Source: Balneolaceae bacterium (GTDB lineage: Bacteria > Bacteroidota > Rhodothermia > Balneolales > Balneolaceae). From it: a stretch of 10,437 nucleotides of DNA. A program made the translations under genes and the position numbers. Below, piece after piece: positions 1 to 7,333 of this stretch. The notes below the pieces were generated by a model. It saw only the letters and a list, made by a program, of their open reading frames with translations. It was not told where the DNA came from and searched no databases. Positions within the stretch are counted from its first letter, which is position 1; each line of letters starts with the position of its first letter. The stretch lies in contig PWFZ01000386.1 of NCBI GenBank assembly GCA_003555185.1, positions 1 to 10,437 on the forward strand. Direction: 5' to 3'.

Positions 1-235
1 CCAATCCAAATGCAGGCTCAAGCAATCGTGCAAGATCACCCTGCTCAACGCCTTGATCATTAGCACGTTCTAAAACCCGTTCAAGCTGTGCCTGATCAAG
101 CCCTGAGGCCAAACCACGCTCCATCAGGTCAATACTCCCCTGCTGACCATGAGCCGAAATCGGTATCAAAAAACCGATAAAAAGCAGGGTAAGTATCGTT
201 TTAATGTTGATTATTTTTTTCATTTCACAATTCAT
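1..235 (-). CDS. Small exported protein of unknown function (N-terminal part only)
   Basis: The open frame starts at an ATG at 235 and runs off the left edge after 78 codons. Residues 5-30 form a typical Sec signal peptide: a Lys-rich start (MKKIINIK), a hydrophobic core (TLLFIGFLIPI) and a likely cleavage near SAHG-QQ. The mature part begins with QQGSIDLMERGL and continues as a charged, Gln/Glu/Leu-rich, probably helical stretch (QLERVLERA, QGDLARLLEPA). I do not recognise the family. An internal ATG at 223 would also give a normal signal peptide, but the ATG at 235 has the better ribosome binding site. It is the fourth gene of the sigma-factor operon, 14 bases after the barrel-protein stop, so it should be co-transcribed and act in the periplasm or outer envelope. 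That the frame is real is fairly sure; its function is unknown. Confidence 0.72.
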   Translation of the reverse strand, partial: MNCEMKKIINIKTILTLLFIGFLIPISAHGQQGSIDLMERGLASGLDQAQLERVLERANDQGVEQGDLARLLEPAFGL

Positions 236-240
236 AACGT

Positions 241-246
241 GTCCTC
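241..246 (-). promoter_or_regulatory. Ribosome binding site of the left-edge gene
   Basis: On the minus strand the sequence reads GAGGAC, with about six bases between GAGGA and the ATG at 235. It lies inside the 14-base gap after the barrel-protein stop codon. It favours the ATG at 235 over the ATG four codons later at 223. This is one of only a few clear Shine-Dalgarno sequences in the window. Confidence 0.55.
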
Positions 247-249
247 AAA

Positions 250-1518
250 TTAATCGATATAAATAAGTCCATTTTCACCGCCAAATCCATCACTGACAGT
301 CATTGCATCATCTGAAAGGTCGATCCACTCTTCCTCTCCATTTGTTACTCTTAATATTTTATACTCGTAAATTCCTGATTTCAGCTCTAATTGTGCTGCA
401 AATCGTCTTTCTGATTGTCTCGACAACGGTATACCCGGACGATCCCAGTTATTAAATTCACCCACGAGGTATAAATCTCCTTCACCCCGATAGTTAACAG
501 TTACAAAAACCACTCCATCTCCCTGTTCGCTCCATCGGGGAGTGATATCTCTACCCTTGTTGCTCAATAAACGTGAAACAGGAAGTGTATAACGAAAATT
601 AAGTGCTGTCTGAATATCAGAAACTGACTCTTCCTCAGCAGGTAAAAACTGTACATGTGACACAGATACCGTTGCTGTTAGTCTGTCGAAAAACGTGCGT
701 GAAAGCGAAGCGCCGGTGCGAATCAATCGATCAGCTTCTTCAGTAATCGTTTCCTCACCTCCTCCGGACGGGCCTCCGATTGGGGGCGTTCCTCCTCCAC
801 CTGTACCACCGGTAGTTACTACTTCCGTTGAATATCTGTCGGTAGCAGCTTGCAAAGATAACCTCCAGTTTTGGCGGATGATTCTTTCCAGACCAAGTGA
901 CAACGTGTGGTTACCTATCAGGTCTTCATTAAAATTCCCATTAAATCCTGCACGTATACGCCAGTTAAAAGAAGGCCATGTTTCAACCTCAAGGCCGTAA
1001 AGATCCAAACGGTCCGAAAATTCGGTTTGTCCATCCGTTTCCAAATTGCTGTAATTTCTGAATGAAGAACCGGCTCTGGCCCGAATTCTGGTAAAAAAGC
1101 TTGGGGACCATGTTAGAGATGGCAAAACCGATACAAGGCTTCGATCGAACATTGACGTAAAATGACTCCCTGAAACCTGTACTTCAGTCGTCAACTTTGA
1201 ACTCAATCGATACCGAAGGTTTGTATTCCCGTAATAGCCACTCCAGTTAGAACGATCATCAAACATTGGTTGGTAGACAAAACCTGTTGATACATCTCCC
1301 GTGAAATTACCGGCGCTCCATAAAAGCTGTGCTGATGGTGAAACCGATGCATAGCTCCCGAAATCAGACCGATTCCATTCGTTAATAAACGGATTCAAAA
1401 AAATATTAGATGTATACCCAAACCCACTGTCGAGGCTTAAAAACCCCTCCACGTGCTGGGAATATGCGCTATGTGCATACATCATCATTATTACTAAGCA
1501 GATTAAAGCTTTCCTCAT
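250..1518 (-). CDS. Outer-membrane beta-barrel protein with C-terminal glycogen-binding-like (AMPK-beta/CBM48) domain
   Basis: The protein has 422 residues. Residues 1-20 are a signal peptide with probable cleavage at AYS-Q. Residues about 25-320 show alternating polar/aromatic strands typical of an outer-membrane barrel (for example GDVSTGFVYQPMF, LRYRLSSKLTTEVQVSG, TATVSVSHVQFL), interrupted by a Gly/Pro-rich loop at 237-254. Residues about 333-422 form an AMPK-beta/CBM48-like beta-sandwich: GEFNNWD at 353-359, GIYEYKI at 382-388 and NGEEEW ending at Trp398. Trp358, Lys387 and Trp398 line up with the sugar-contacting Trp, Lys and Trp of the AMPK beta subunit. The start overlaps the anti-sigma stop as ATGA, so translation is probably coupled. 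The barrel and the domain are read from sequence; carbohydrate binding, and placement of the domain in the periplasm, are inferred. A pure protein-protein role for the domain is also possible. Confidence 0.82.
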   Translation of the reverse strand: MRKALICLVIMMMYAHSAYSQHVEGFLSLDSGFGYTSNIFLNPFINEWNRSDFGSYASVSPSAQLLWSAGNFTGDVSTGFVYQPMFDDRSNWSGYYGNTNLRYRLSSKLTTEVQVSGSHFTSMFDRSLVSVLPSLTWSPSFFTRIRARAGSSFRNYSNLETDGQTEFSDRLDLYGLEVETWPSFNWRIRAGFNGNFNEDLIGNHTLSLGLERIIRQNWRLSLQAATDRYSTEVVTTGGTGGGGTPPIGGPSGGGEETITEEADRLIRTGASLSRTFFDRLTATVSVSHVQFLPAEEESVSDIQTALNFRYTLPVSRLLSNKGRDITPRWSEQGDGVVFVTVNYRGEGDLYLVGEFNNWDRPGIPLSRQSERRFAAQLELKSGIYEYKILRVTNGEEEWIDLSDDAMTVSDGFGGENGLIYID

Positions 1519-2246
1519 AAATAGATCACAGCATTTTTATTTCCAAAGCCGTCGTCTCGCTGCATATCAGCAAGCGGATCCGTTACCCACTCCTCACCAT
1601 TTTTCACAAACATGTAGTGATGCTCTCCTCTTTCAACAGGCACTAGTCCCGTCCATACTTGTTTGCCATCCATTACCTGGCTGTCCATCTCAATGGGTTC
1701 CCAATCACTGAAATTTCCTGCAACTGCCAGCTGTTCGGCGCTTTCATCGATATAAACAAATCGAATCCATACTTTCTCTTCACGATCATCTGCAGCAATA
1801 AATTCCATTTCGGAGGTTGTATCGGTAACAGGTTCACTGCTCTGCAATGGATCCATCAGGAAAAGAAATCCGGCTAATAATACTACAGGCAAAGCATACA
1901 CAAATGCTGGCTGCAGAGAAAATTGTCGCGGTTGAAACCACGATGAAACAGTCTGTTTTAATAGGTCTATATAGGACACAGATTCTTCAGTAACCGATTC
2001 TCTCTCCATTTGATGGATCTGACTCATCACATCATCCGAAAAGTTATCGGGCACCGAAAACGACTGGATGTCCGGCTCTGCCGTTGACAATGACTCGCCC
2101 AAAAACCGCTCGAATTTCAGCATCGATCGCAGTTCATGATCTTCAGCGATTAAATAAAGAGCGTCTTTTTCTTCCTCGGGGGAAAGTTCATCATCGAAAA
2201 ACTTTCGTAATAGCTCTTCGGGGTTTTTATGGTTTGATGTATTCAT
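1515..2246 (-). CDS. Single-pass anti-sigma factor with periplasmic glycogen-binding-like domain
   Basis: The protein has 243 residues. Residues 8-55 (PEELLRKFFDDELSPEEEKD, then a helical stretch to FERFLGESL) resemble the cytoplasmic anti-sigma helices; there is no HxxxCxxC zinc motif. One membrane span lies at about 113-131 (PAFVYALPVVLLAGFLFLM). After a Ser/Thr/Glu-rich linker, residues about 155-243 form an AMPK-beta/CBM48-like domain: GNFSDWEPIEM at 177-187, GEHHYMFVKNGEEWVTDP at 207-224 and a C-terminal DDGFGNKNAVIYL. Trp182 and Trp220 match AMPK sugar-binding tryptophans; the expected Lys is Met212. It overlaps the sigma gene as ATGA, with GGAG seven bases upstream of its ATG. The likely role is to hold the sigma factor at the inner membrane and release it on a periplasmic cue. 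The anti-sigma assignment rests on gene order, topology and the N-terminal helices. Confidence 0.8.
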   Translation of the reverse strand: MNTSNHKNPEELLRKFFDDELSPEEEKDALYLIAEDHELRSMLKFERFLGESLSTAEPDIQSFSVPDNFSDDVMSQIHQMERESVTEESVSYIDLLKQTVSSWFQPRQFSLQPAFVYALPVVLLAGFLFLMDPLQSSEPVTDTTSEMEFIAADDREEKVWIRFVYIDESAEQLAVAGNFSDWEPIEMDSQVMDGKQVWTGLVPVERGEHHYMFVKNGEEWVTDPLADMQRDDGFGNKNAVIYL

Positions 2247-2803
2247 AACATTTCTCCGTGTTCTAAAAGTTGTTTTAACTCTGCCCGCGCCCTGTGAACT
2301 CGCACCTTCAGGGCACTTTCAGAGATATTCATCTCCTCAGAAATGGCCTTATAACTCATTCCATCCCTGTACTTCATTAACAGCGGAGCAGATTTATCAG
2401 GTGAAAGTTTTTTAACCGCGTCGAAAAGAGTTTTCGTTTGCTCCGCTTTCTCCATCTCTTCATCCGGCTGATCATTTTCACTTACTTCCCGCTCTGCAAA
2501 ATCTTCATCCATTTCACTAAATCGCATGTTCGACCGCCTGATATTTTTTGCATAATCCCTGCAGTGATTAAGGCCAATCGAGTACATCCATGATGAAAAT
2601 TTTGAGTTACCATTAAACTGATCGAGTCTCGTATAAATTTTCACAAAAATTTCTTGCACCAAGCCCTTAACCTCTTCTTCATTTTTTTCGAATGAACGAA
2701 CAATATGAAAAAGCATGGGCGAATACCTATCTACAATATTTTTATAAAGCTCCGTTTTTCCATTCAGGATTTTCGAAACTAAAATGGCATCTGAATCTTT
2801 CAC
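2243..2803 (-). CDS. ECF-family RNA polymerase sigma factor
   Basis: The protein has 186 residues, a normal length for an ECF sigma factor. Region 2 spans about residues 22-90, with the core-binding and -10-recognition stretch EVKGLVQEIFVKIYTRLDQF and FSSWMYSIGLNHCRDYAKN. An acidic linker (about 96-122) leads to region 4 at about 125-180, with the helix-turn-helix MSYKAISEEMNISESALKVR followed by VHRARAELKQLL, which reads the -35 element. The start is GTG at 2803: an in-frame TAA lies seven codons upstream and the next in-frame Met is residue 30. Only a weak purine-rich stretch precedes it. It is first in the operon and overlaps the anti-sigma gene by 4 bases, so the pair is made in coupled amounts. 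Self-activation is common for such operons but is not shown here. Target genes are unknown; the divergent pump is one candidate. Confidence 0.93.
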   Translation of the reverse strand: MKDSDAILVSKILNGKTELYKNIVDRYSPMLFHIVRSFEKNEEEVKGLVQEIFVKIYTRLDQFNGNSKFSSWMYSIGLNHCRDYAKNIRRSNMRFSEMDEDFAEREVSENDQPDEEMEKAEQTKTLFDAVKKLSPDKSAPLLMKYRDGMSYKAISEEMNISESALKVRVHRARAELKQLLEHGEML

Positions 2804-2831
2804 GTTCTTTTCTGAGCTTATTTATAGTGAA

Positions 2832-2854
2832 CGTCAATCTATGGTAGTATGACG
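2832..2854. promoter_or_regulatory. Inverted repeat, possible operator in the divergent promoter region
   Basis: CGTCA at 2832-2836 and TGACG at 2850-2854 form a perfect 5-base inverted repeat with a 13-base spacer. It lies 29-51 bases upstream of the sigma start, where a regulator or the sigma promoter would sit. CGTC is also a frequent core of ECF -10 elements, but no matching GAAC-type -35 was found at the right distance. An arm of 5 bases can arise by chance, so this is tentative. Confidence 0.25.
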
Positions 2855-2882
2855 ACTATAATTATGAATGGTTACCAACTAT

Positions 2883-2911
2883 TTTACCTTTTTATAAAGA
2901 AAGATGATAAA
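2883..2911 (+). promoter_or_regulatory. Weak sigma-70-like promoter candidate for the RND pump operon
   Basis: TTTACC at 2883-2888 and GATAAA at 2906-2911 are separated by 17 bases. Each matches four of six consensus positions. It would give a leader of about 75 bases before the adaptor ATG at 2994. AT-rich DNA yields such matches easily, so confidence is low. Confidence 0.2.
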
Positions 2912-2993
2912 GTGTTTTAAAAAATGCTCCTCTGCTTATTTTTAAACTCATTATTTAACATCTTTAGGCATTGAATAACTTATCAAACAATTT

Positions 2994-4034
2994 ATGCGTA
3001 AAGGTCTACTCTTCATTTTAAGCTTTTTTTTATTCTCATGCAGTGGGGAAAGTGGCGAACAGTCCTCTTCTGATGAGCCTTCAGCTACTCCTGTAGCAGG
3101 TTATGAAGTAACCCTTCAGGACCTTTCACGCACTGTCTCTGCATCCGGAGCAGTTCGGGCACTAAATATTCAACAAGTTGGAGCTCCTTTTTCAGGAATA
3201 ATAAACTCCGTTTTTGTTGAAGAAGGCGATTTTGTTGAAGAGGGGGACGTACTTGCAAAATTTAACCTCGAGGAAATTGAAGCTGAACTCCGCCGTGCTG
3301 AAGCACAATTTCGGGAGGTTGAACAGCGGGTAAGCCGATCGCGTGCATTGCTGGATCGGGAAGCCATCAGCCGATCAGAATTTGAAGACCTGGAAGCTGA
3401 AAAAAATGTCTCCTTAGCTGAAAAAGAGATTTGGGAAACCAGATATAATCTGGGGGAAGTAAAGGCAAAACAGTCCGGAGTGATTACTATGCGGGATATT
3501 GAACCCGGCTCTCCCGTTTCAGCAAACGAACGCCTTTTTCAAATGGAAAATTTATCCAGGCTTGTGATTCGCGTAGGTGTTTCCGAACTGGATGTCATTC
3601 ATATTAACCGTGATGATAGTGTAACAGTACGGTTTGATTCATTCCCAAATCAATCTGTGGAAGCCAAAGTTCGGCGAGTATTTCCTGCAGCGGAAGCATC
3701 AAGCCGTAGATTTATAGTTGAAGTTGAGCTGGAACAAAATTCGAATTCCACTGTCCGACCGGGCTTTATGGCTCGTGTACTCTTTGATGTAGATCAGCGC
3801 AATGAAGCCATCGCTGTTCCCAGTGAAGCACTCCTGGCCTCGCAACGTGGTGAAGAATTTCTGTACAAAATAGAAAATGATTCACTTGTAAGAGTTGATG
3901 TAGAAACAGGCGTATCGCGCAGAAATATGACACAGATTCTTGAAGGACTTTCTGTGGGAGATGTAGTGGTGGGAACCAACCCAACAAATTTAAATGAAGG
4001 CAACAGAGTACGAATTACAGAGTGGATTGAATAA
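2994..4034 (+). CDS. RND efflux periplasmic adaptor (membrane fusion protein), lipoprotein
   Basis: The protein has 346 residues. Residues 1-16 are a lipoprotein signal peptide ending in the lipobox LFSC, so Cys16 should be lipidated. Residues about 30-90 contain the first half of the lipoyl-like domain (APFSGIINSVFVEEGDFVEEGDVLAKF). A short charged helical hairpin follows at about 91-150 (EEIEAELRRAEAQFREVEQR), then the second lipoyl half at about 155-185 (KQSGVITMRDIEPGSPV), a beta-barrel domain at about 188-265 and a membrane-proximal domain to about 343 (AIAVPSEALL, ILEGLSVGDVVV). Family proteins link the inner-membrane RND pump to an outer-membrane channel. The hairpin is short, as in many HAE1/CzcB-like adaptors. 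No Shine-Dalgarno sequence precedes the ATG. The permease gene follows with no gap. Substrate cannot be read from sequence. Confidence 0.92.
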   Translation: MRKGLLFILSFFLFSCSGESGEQSSSDEPSATPVAGYEVTLQDLSRTVSASGAVRALNIQQVGAPFSGIINSVFVEEGDFVEEGDVLAKFNLEEIEAELRRAEAQFREVEQRVSRSRALLDREAISRSEFEDLEAEKNVSLAEKEIWETRYNLGEVKAKQSGVITMRDIEPGSPVSANERLFQMENLSRLVIRVGVSELDVIHINRDDSVTVRFDSFPNQSVEAKVRRVFPAAEASSRRFIVEVELEQNSNSTVRPGFMARVLFDVDQRNEAIAVPSEALLASQRGEEFLYKIENDSLVRVDVETGVSRRNMTQILEGLSVGDVVVGTNPTNLNEGNRVRITEWIE

Positions 4035-7000
4035 GTGAGCATGTCTGAATCAGAAAACAAAAAAGTAGAGAAGCGAACTGGCATTACCGGAGCTACTATT
4101 CGCCGGCCTGTTGGCACCATTGCCATTGCCTCGGTGGTTATTGTTTTGGGGTTCTTCTTCCTTGAACGACTCGCCGTTGATCTTCTTCCTACCATCAACT
4201 ATCCGCAAATTCGGGTAACAGTAAACTATCCCGGAACAGCACCCGAGGTAATGGAACAACAGGTTACACGGGTTCTGGAAGCTAATCTGGCCGCAACTGA
4301 AAATCTGGTCAGCATAGAAAGCCGGGCATCGGAAGGACGGACCAATGTGAACCTGATTTTTGAATACGGGACAAATATCGATCTGGCTATACAAGATGCC
4401 TCCCGGAATATGGAGCTGGCCCGTACTCAGCTCCCTCCCGATATCGATCCGCCACGACTCTATAAGTTTGACCCTTCTCAAGACCCTGTATACGAAGCCG
4501 GTTTTACATCCAGTATCCGCAATCCGATGGAGGTTCGAGACTGGCTCGAAACCCGGCTCTCCCCACAGTTACAATCCATACATGGTGTGGGTGGAGTAGA
4601 AGTAGCCGGGGGAATGGTGCGCGAAATTCAGATCATCGTAGACCAGGAGCGGTTAAGCTATTACGGGATACCTATATCCTATATCGAACAGACGCTAGAA
4701 GATGAAAATATTGATCTGGCCGCAGGTCAGGTTACTTCCGAGACATTTGATGTAATGGCCAAAACAGACGGCCGTTTTCGTACTGTGGAGGAGATCAACG
4801 ATATACTAATCCCCATCCCCGATTCCAACCAGCAAATTCACCTCCATGAAATCGCACAAGTTGTAGACGGGCATCAAGACCAACGGATTTTTGTGCGACT
4901 TAATGGTCAGGCTGCAACTCAGTTATCCATAACAAAATTACCGGACGCCAATACTCTTGAAGTCATCAACGGGGTGAAAAGTGAGGTAGAACGGCTGAGA
5001 AACAGTGGGTTTATTCCGGCAGATATTAACTTTGAAGTTGTAACAGATCAATCCTTTTTTATTGAAAGTTCTATTGGGGCGGTTAGTACCGCTGCCATAA
5101 TTGGAGGAATTCTTGCAATGCTGGTTGTACTCCTGTTTTTAGGTAGTTTTCGAAAGGCATTTATTATCAGTATATCTATTCCCATCGCCATTCTTGCCAC
5201 TTTTGCGATGATGGGAATGAGTGGATTAACCCTGAATATCATGAGTTTGGGTGGACTTGCCCTTGGAGTAGGACTTCTGCTGGATAACTCAATAGTTATG
5301 CTCGAGAATATTTATCGCCATCATGAAGAACTTAAAAAACCGTCTGAGGATGCAGCATTCGATGGGGCAAAAGAAGTGACATCGGCGGTAATAGCATCCA
5401 CAATGACCAATCTCGCCGCCGTGGTCCCTTTTCTGCTAATAACCGGCCTTGCAGCCATGATTTTTCAGGAACTTATCATCACCATCTCATTTGCCATTCT
5501 TGCTTCTCTTGCTGCAGCTTTAACGCTGGTTCCCACATTATCGGCACTGTTCAATAAAATTAAATTCAACAGAGGATTCGAACACAGCCGTTTCATAAAG
5601 ACGTTTAACCACGGACTTAAGAAAGCAACCAATGGTTATTTGTCCGTAGCCAAACACGCTTTTCGACTTCGAATATGGGTTGTCGGTACTGCATTTCTGC
5701 TTTTAATCGGATCTTTTTATCTGCTTAATACCCTTGGTAATGAATTTTTACCACAGGTTGATGATGGAAATGTTGGCGTTAACCTTAACCTGCCACCTGG
5801 TTCTCCACCGGATGTAACGAACCGTTATGCGTTAATGGTAGAAGAAAAAGTAAACGAAATGCCTCATGTAAATCACATTTTTGGTTTATCTGGGGGGCAT
5901 CTTGGCGGGGGAATTCTTAACGAACGGCCGGGAACAGCACGATTTTCCGTGCAGCTTACACCTGCTTCGCAACGCGAAATATCTGCCGGCAGATGGGTTG
6001 TCGATATGCAGGAAAAGCTCGATGAGCTGGAGATTCCCGGCGCAAGACTTTCTGCTAGTCCCCCAAGTATTCCGGGAATTCGCACGAACATTGCAGGTGC
6101 CGATATATCCATTGGAATTGTTGGCGATGATATAGAAACACTTGATAGGCTGGGACGCGACATACTTCCTCAACTGCAGGGCATTCAGGGAATGGATGAT
6201 ATTGAGATTGCCCGTGATGACCGTACTCCGTTGCTCAGCATTCAAGCCGACAGACAACGTGCTGCCGATTACGGGATGAACGTTTCTGATGTTGGCAGGG
6301 CTCTTCAAACCGCAGTTGGAGGATCGGTCCCCACCCGATACAGCACCGGAATTACAGAGTATGATGTTCGGGTAATGCTTCCCCGGGATCGAGTGACTAA
6401 CACCGAAGATCTCTCTAATTTATTACTCTTTCGGGAAAATAATGAGTCCATTCGTCTGGGGGATGTGGCTACTTTCACGCTAACCGACGGTCCCGCCCAT
6501 ATAGAACGTGAAAATCAGGTGCGCATATACCGAATCAATGGAAATGTAAACCGGGAAGTTTCTGATGTTGGAACCGTAAACAGCATTGTTCGCGATCGCC
6601 TGCAGGATTTTGAGCTTCCTGAAGGATATACCTTAATTTATGGCGGCGAAGAAGAGGTGATCCAGGAAACCAACAGGAATCTACTGAGCGTTACGCTTTT
6701 GGCACTCTTCCTGGTATTTGTAGTAATGGCTGTTCAGTACGAGCGCCTCGCCAATCCCCTTGTGATTTTAACAGCAGCTCCATTGGCCCTTATAGGAGTT
6801 GCACTCATTTTATGGATCGCTGATGCCACCCTGGGTGCGCCGGTACTTCTCGGTGTAATTCTACTTGTAGGAATCGTAGTTAACAATGCCATTTTGCTTG
6901 TTGAGTATATTGAAATTGGTAAAAATGAAAAAGGACTCTCCCCTTTCGATGCTGCACTCGATGCCGGACGCATCCGTTTCCGTCCTATTCTAATGACAAC

Positions 7001-7199
7001 ACTAACCACTGTCTGCGGCATGCTTCCTCTGGCTATTGGCATGGGTGAAGGAGCTGAACTTATGCAACCTCTCGCACTCTCGGTTGTGGGAGGTTTATTA
7101 ATAAGCACACTACTAACGCTATTTGTTATTCCCTCTCTCTACCTGATAGTTGATCAAATCACACAAAAGTTAAAACAATTTGTAACCGGTTCAGCTTGA
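4035..7199 (+). CDS. RND-family efflux permease (HAE1-type inner-membrane pump)
   Basis: At 1054 residues this is full length for the family. It shows the two-fold RND layout: TM1 at about 27-43, a large periplasmic porter loop (about 44-340), TM2-6 (about 347-505), a cytoplasmic link, TM7 (about 547-565), a second periplasmic loop (about 566-880), and TM8-12 (about 883-1040). Recognisable motifs are GVGLLLDNSIVMLEN in TM4 (Asp417, Asn418), VGIVVNNAILLVEY in TM10 (Asn950, Asn951) and RFRPILMTT (Arg983). AcrB has Asp-Asp in TM4 and Lys in TM10; the pattern here is that of a common non-AcrB subgroup. The first codon is GTG directly after the adaptor stop; an ATG two codons later at 4041 is an equally possible start, and neither has a strong ribosome binding site. 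It exports compounds using the proton or another ion gradient. No outer-membrane channel gene is nearby. Confidence 0.94.
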   Translation: MSMSESENKKVEKRTGITGATIRRPVGTIAIASVVIVLGFFFLERLAVDLLPTINYPQIRVTVNYPGTAPEVMEQQVTRVLEANLAATENLVSIESRASEGRTNVNLIFEYGTNIDLAIQDASRNMELARTQLPPDIDPPRLYKFDPSQDPVYEAGFTSSIRNPMEVRDWLETRLSPQLQSIHGVGGVEVAGGMVREIQIIVDQERLSYYGIPISYIEQTLEDENIDLAAGQVTSETFDVMAKTDGRFRTVEEINDILIPIPDSNQQIHLHEIAQVVDGHQDQRIFVRLNGQAATQLSITKLPDANTLEVINGVKSEVERLRNSGFIPADINFEVVTDQSFFIESSIGAVSTAAIIGGILAMLVVLLFLGSFRKAFIISISIPIAILATFAMMGMSGLTLNIMSLGGLALGVGLLLDNSIVMLENIYRHHEELKKPSEDAAFDGAKEVTSAVIASTMTNLAAVVPFLLITGLAAMIFQELIITISFAILASLAAALTLVPTLSALFNKIKFNRGFEHSRFIKTFNHGLKKATNGYLSVAKHAFRLRIWVVGTAFLLLIGSFYLLNTLGNEFLPQVDDGNVGVNLNLPPGSPPDVTNRYALMVEEKVNEMPHVNHIFGLSGGHLGGGILNERPGTARFSVQLTPASQREISAGRWVVDMQEKLDELEIPGARLSASPPSIPGIRTNIAGADISIGIVGDDIETLDRLGRDILPQLQGIQGMDDIEIARDDRTPLLSIQADRQRAADYGMNVSDVGRALQTAVGGSVPTRYSTGITEYDVRVMLPRDRVTNTEDLSNLLLFRENNESIRLGDVATFTLTDGPAHIERENQVRIYRINGNVNREVSDVGTVNSIVRDRLQDFELPEGYTLIYGGEEEVIQETNRNLLSVTLLALFLVFVVMAVQYERLANPLVILTAAPLALIGVALILWIADATLGAPVLLGVILLVGIVVNNAILLVEYIEIGKNEKGLSPFDAALDAGRIRFRPILMTTLTTVCGMLPLAIGMGEGAELMQPLALSVVGGLLISTLLTLFVIPSLYLIVDQITQKLKQFVTGSA

Positions 7200-7333
7200 T
7201 CAGTTAAGTTTTGCTATCAGTTTGACTCGTTATTTAATAGCTTTTTATAATAGTTTTTTAATAAAAAAACTGTTTGATGTTGATATTTTCGTCATTTTAA
7301 GGGTAAATAAATGAATATCATAAATAATAGTTT
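7200..7333. other. AT-rich spacer between pump operon and glucosylglycerate operon
   Basis: This 134-base spacer must hold the end of the pump transcript and the promoter of the next operon. It contains an A/T hairpin at 7252-7271 (AGTTTTTT, a 4-base loop, AAAAAACT), too weak and without a following T-tract to be a sure terminator. A TTGATA at 7280-7285 could be a -35 box, but no good -10 lies 17 bases on. The right end carries a short reading frame described separately. Confidence 0.45.

Larger units (their letters stand above)
2804..2993. promoter_or_regulatory. Divergent promoter region between sigma operon and RND pump operon
   Basis: These 190 AT-rich bases separate the GTG of the sigma gene (minus strand) from the ATG of the efflux adaptor (plus strand), so both promoters should lie here. 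I see no reading frame of note. The left half holds a CGTCA/TGACG inverted repeat; the right half holds a weak sigma-70-like pair. No convincing Bacteroidota-type TAnnTTTG -7 box was found on either strand. The layout allows shared control of the two operons. Confidence 0.6.

Noticed and set aside
695..1000. Plus-strand open frame of about 100 codons opposite the barrel gene, with a Pro-rich stretch
   Set aside because: The Pro run is just the complement of the barrel protein's Gly-rich loop; there is no ribosome binding site and no recognisable domain.
2850..2880. Bacteroidota-type -33/-7 promoter for the sigma operon
   Set aside because: A TTG is present on the minus strand, but no TAnnTTTG box occurs at the right spacing; the nearest sigma-70-like TATAGT is only 12 bases away.
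4050..4481. Minus-strand open frame of 143 codons inside the RND permease gene
   Set aside because: It lies wholly antisense to a clearly coding, conserved region, and its translation looks like random low-similarity sequence.
5873..6308. Several overlapping open frames on both strands within the RND permease gene
   Set aside because: They overlap each other and the conserved second periplasmic loop of the permease; none shows a domain or start signal.
7252..7271. AGTTTTTT/AAAAAACT inverted repeat as a terminator for the pump operon
   Set aside because: The stem is almost all A-T pairs and no T-tract follows on the plus strand, so it is too weak to call; it is mentioned only within the spacer.
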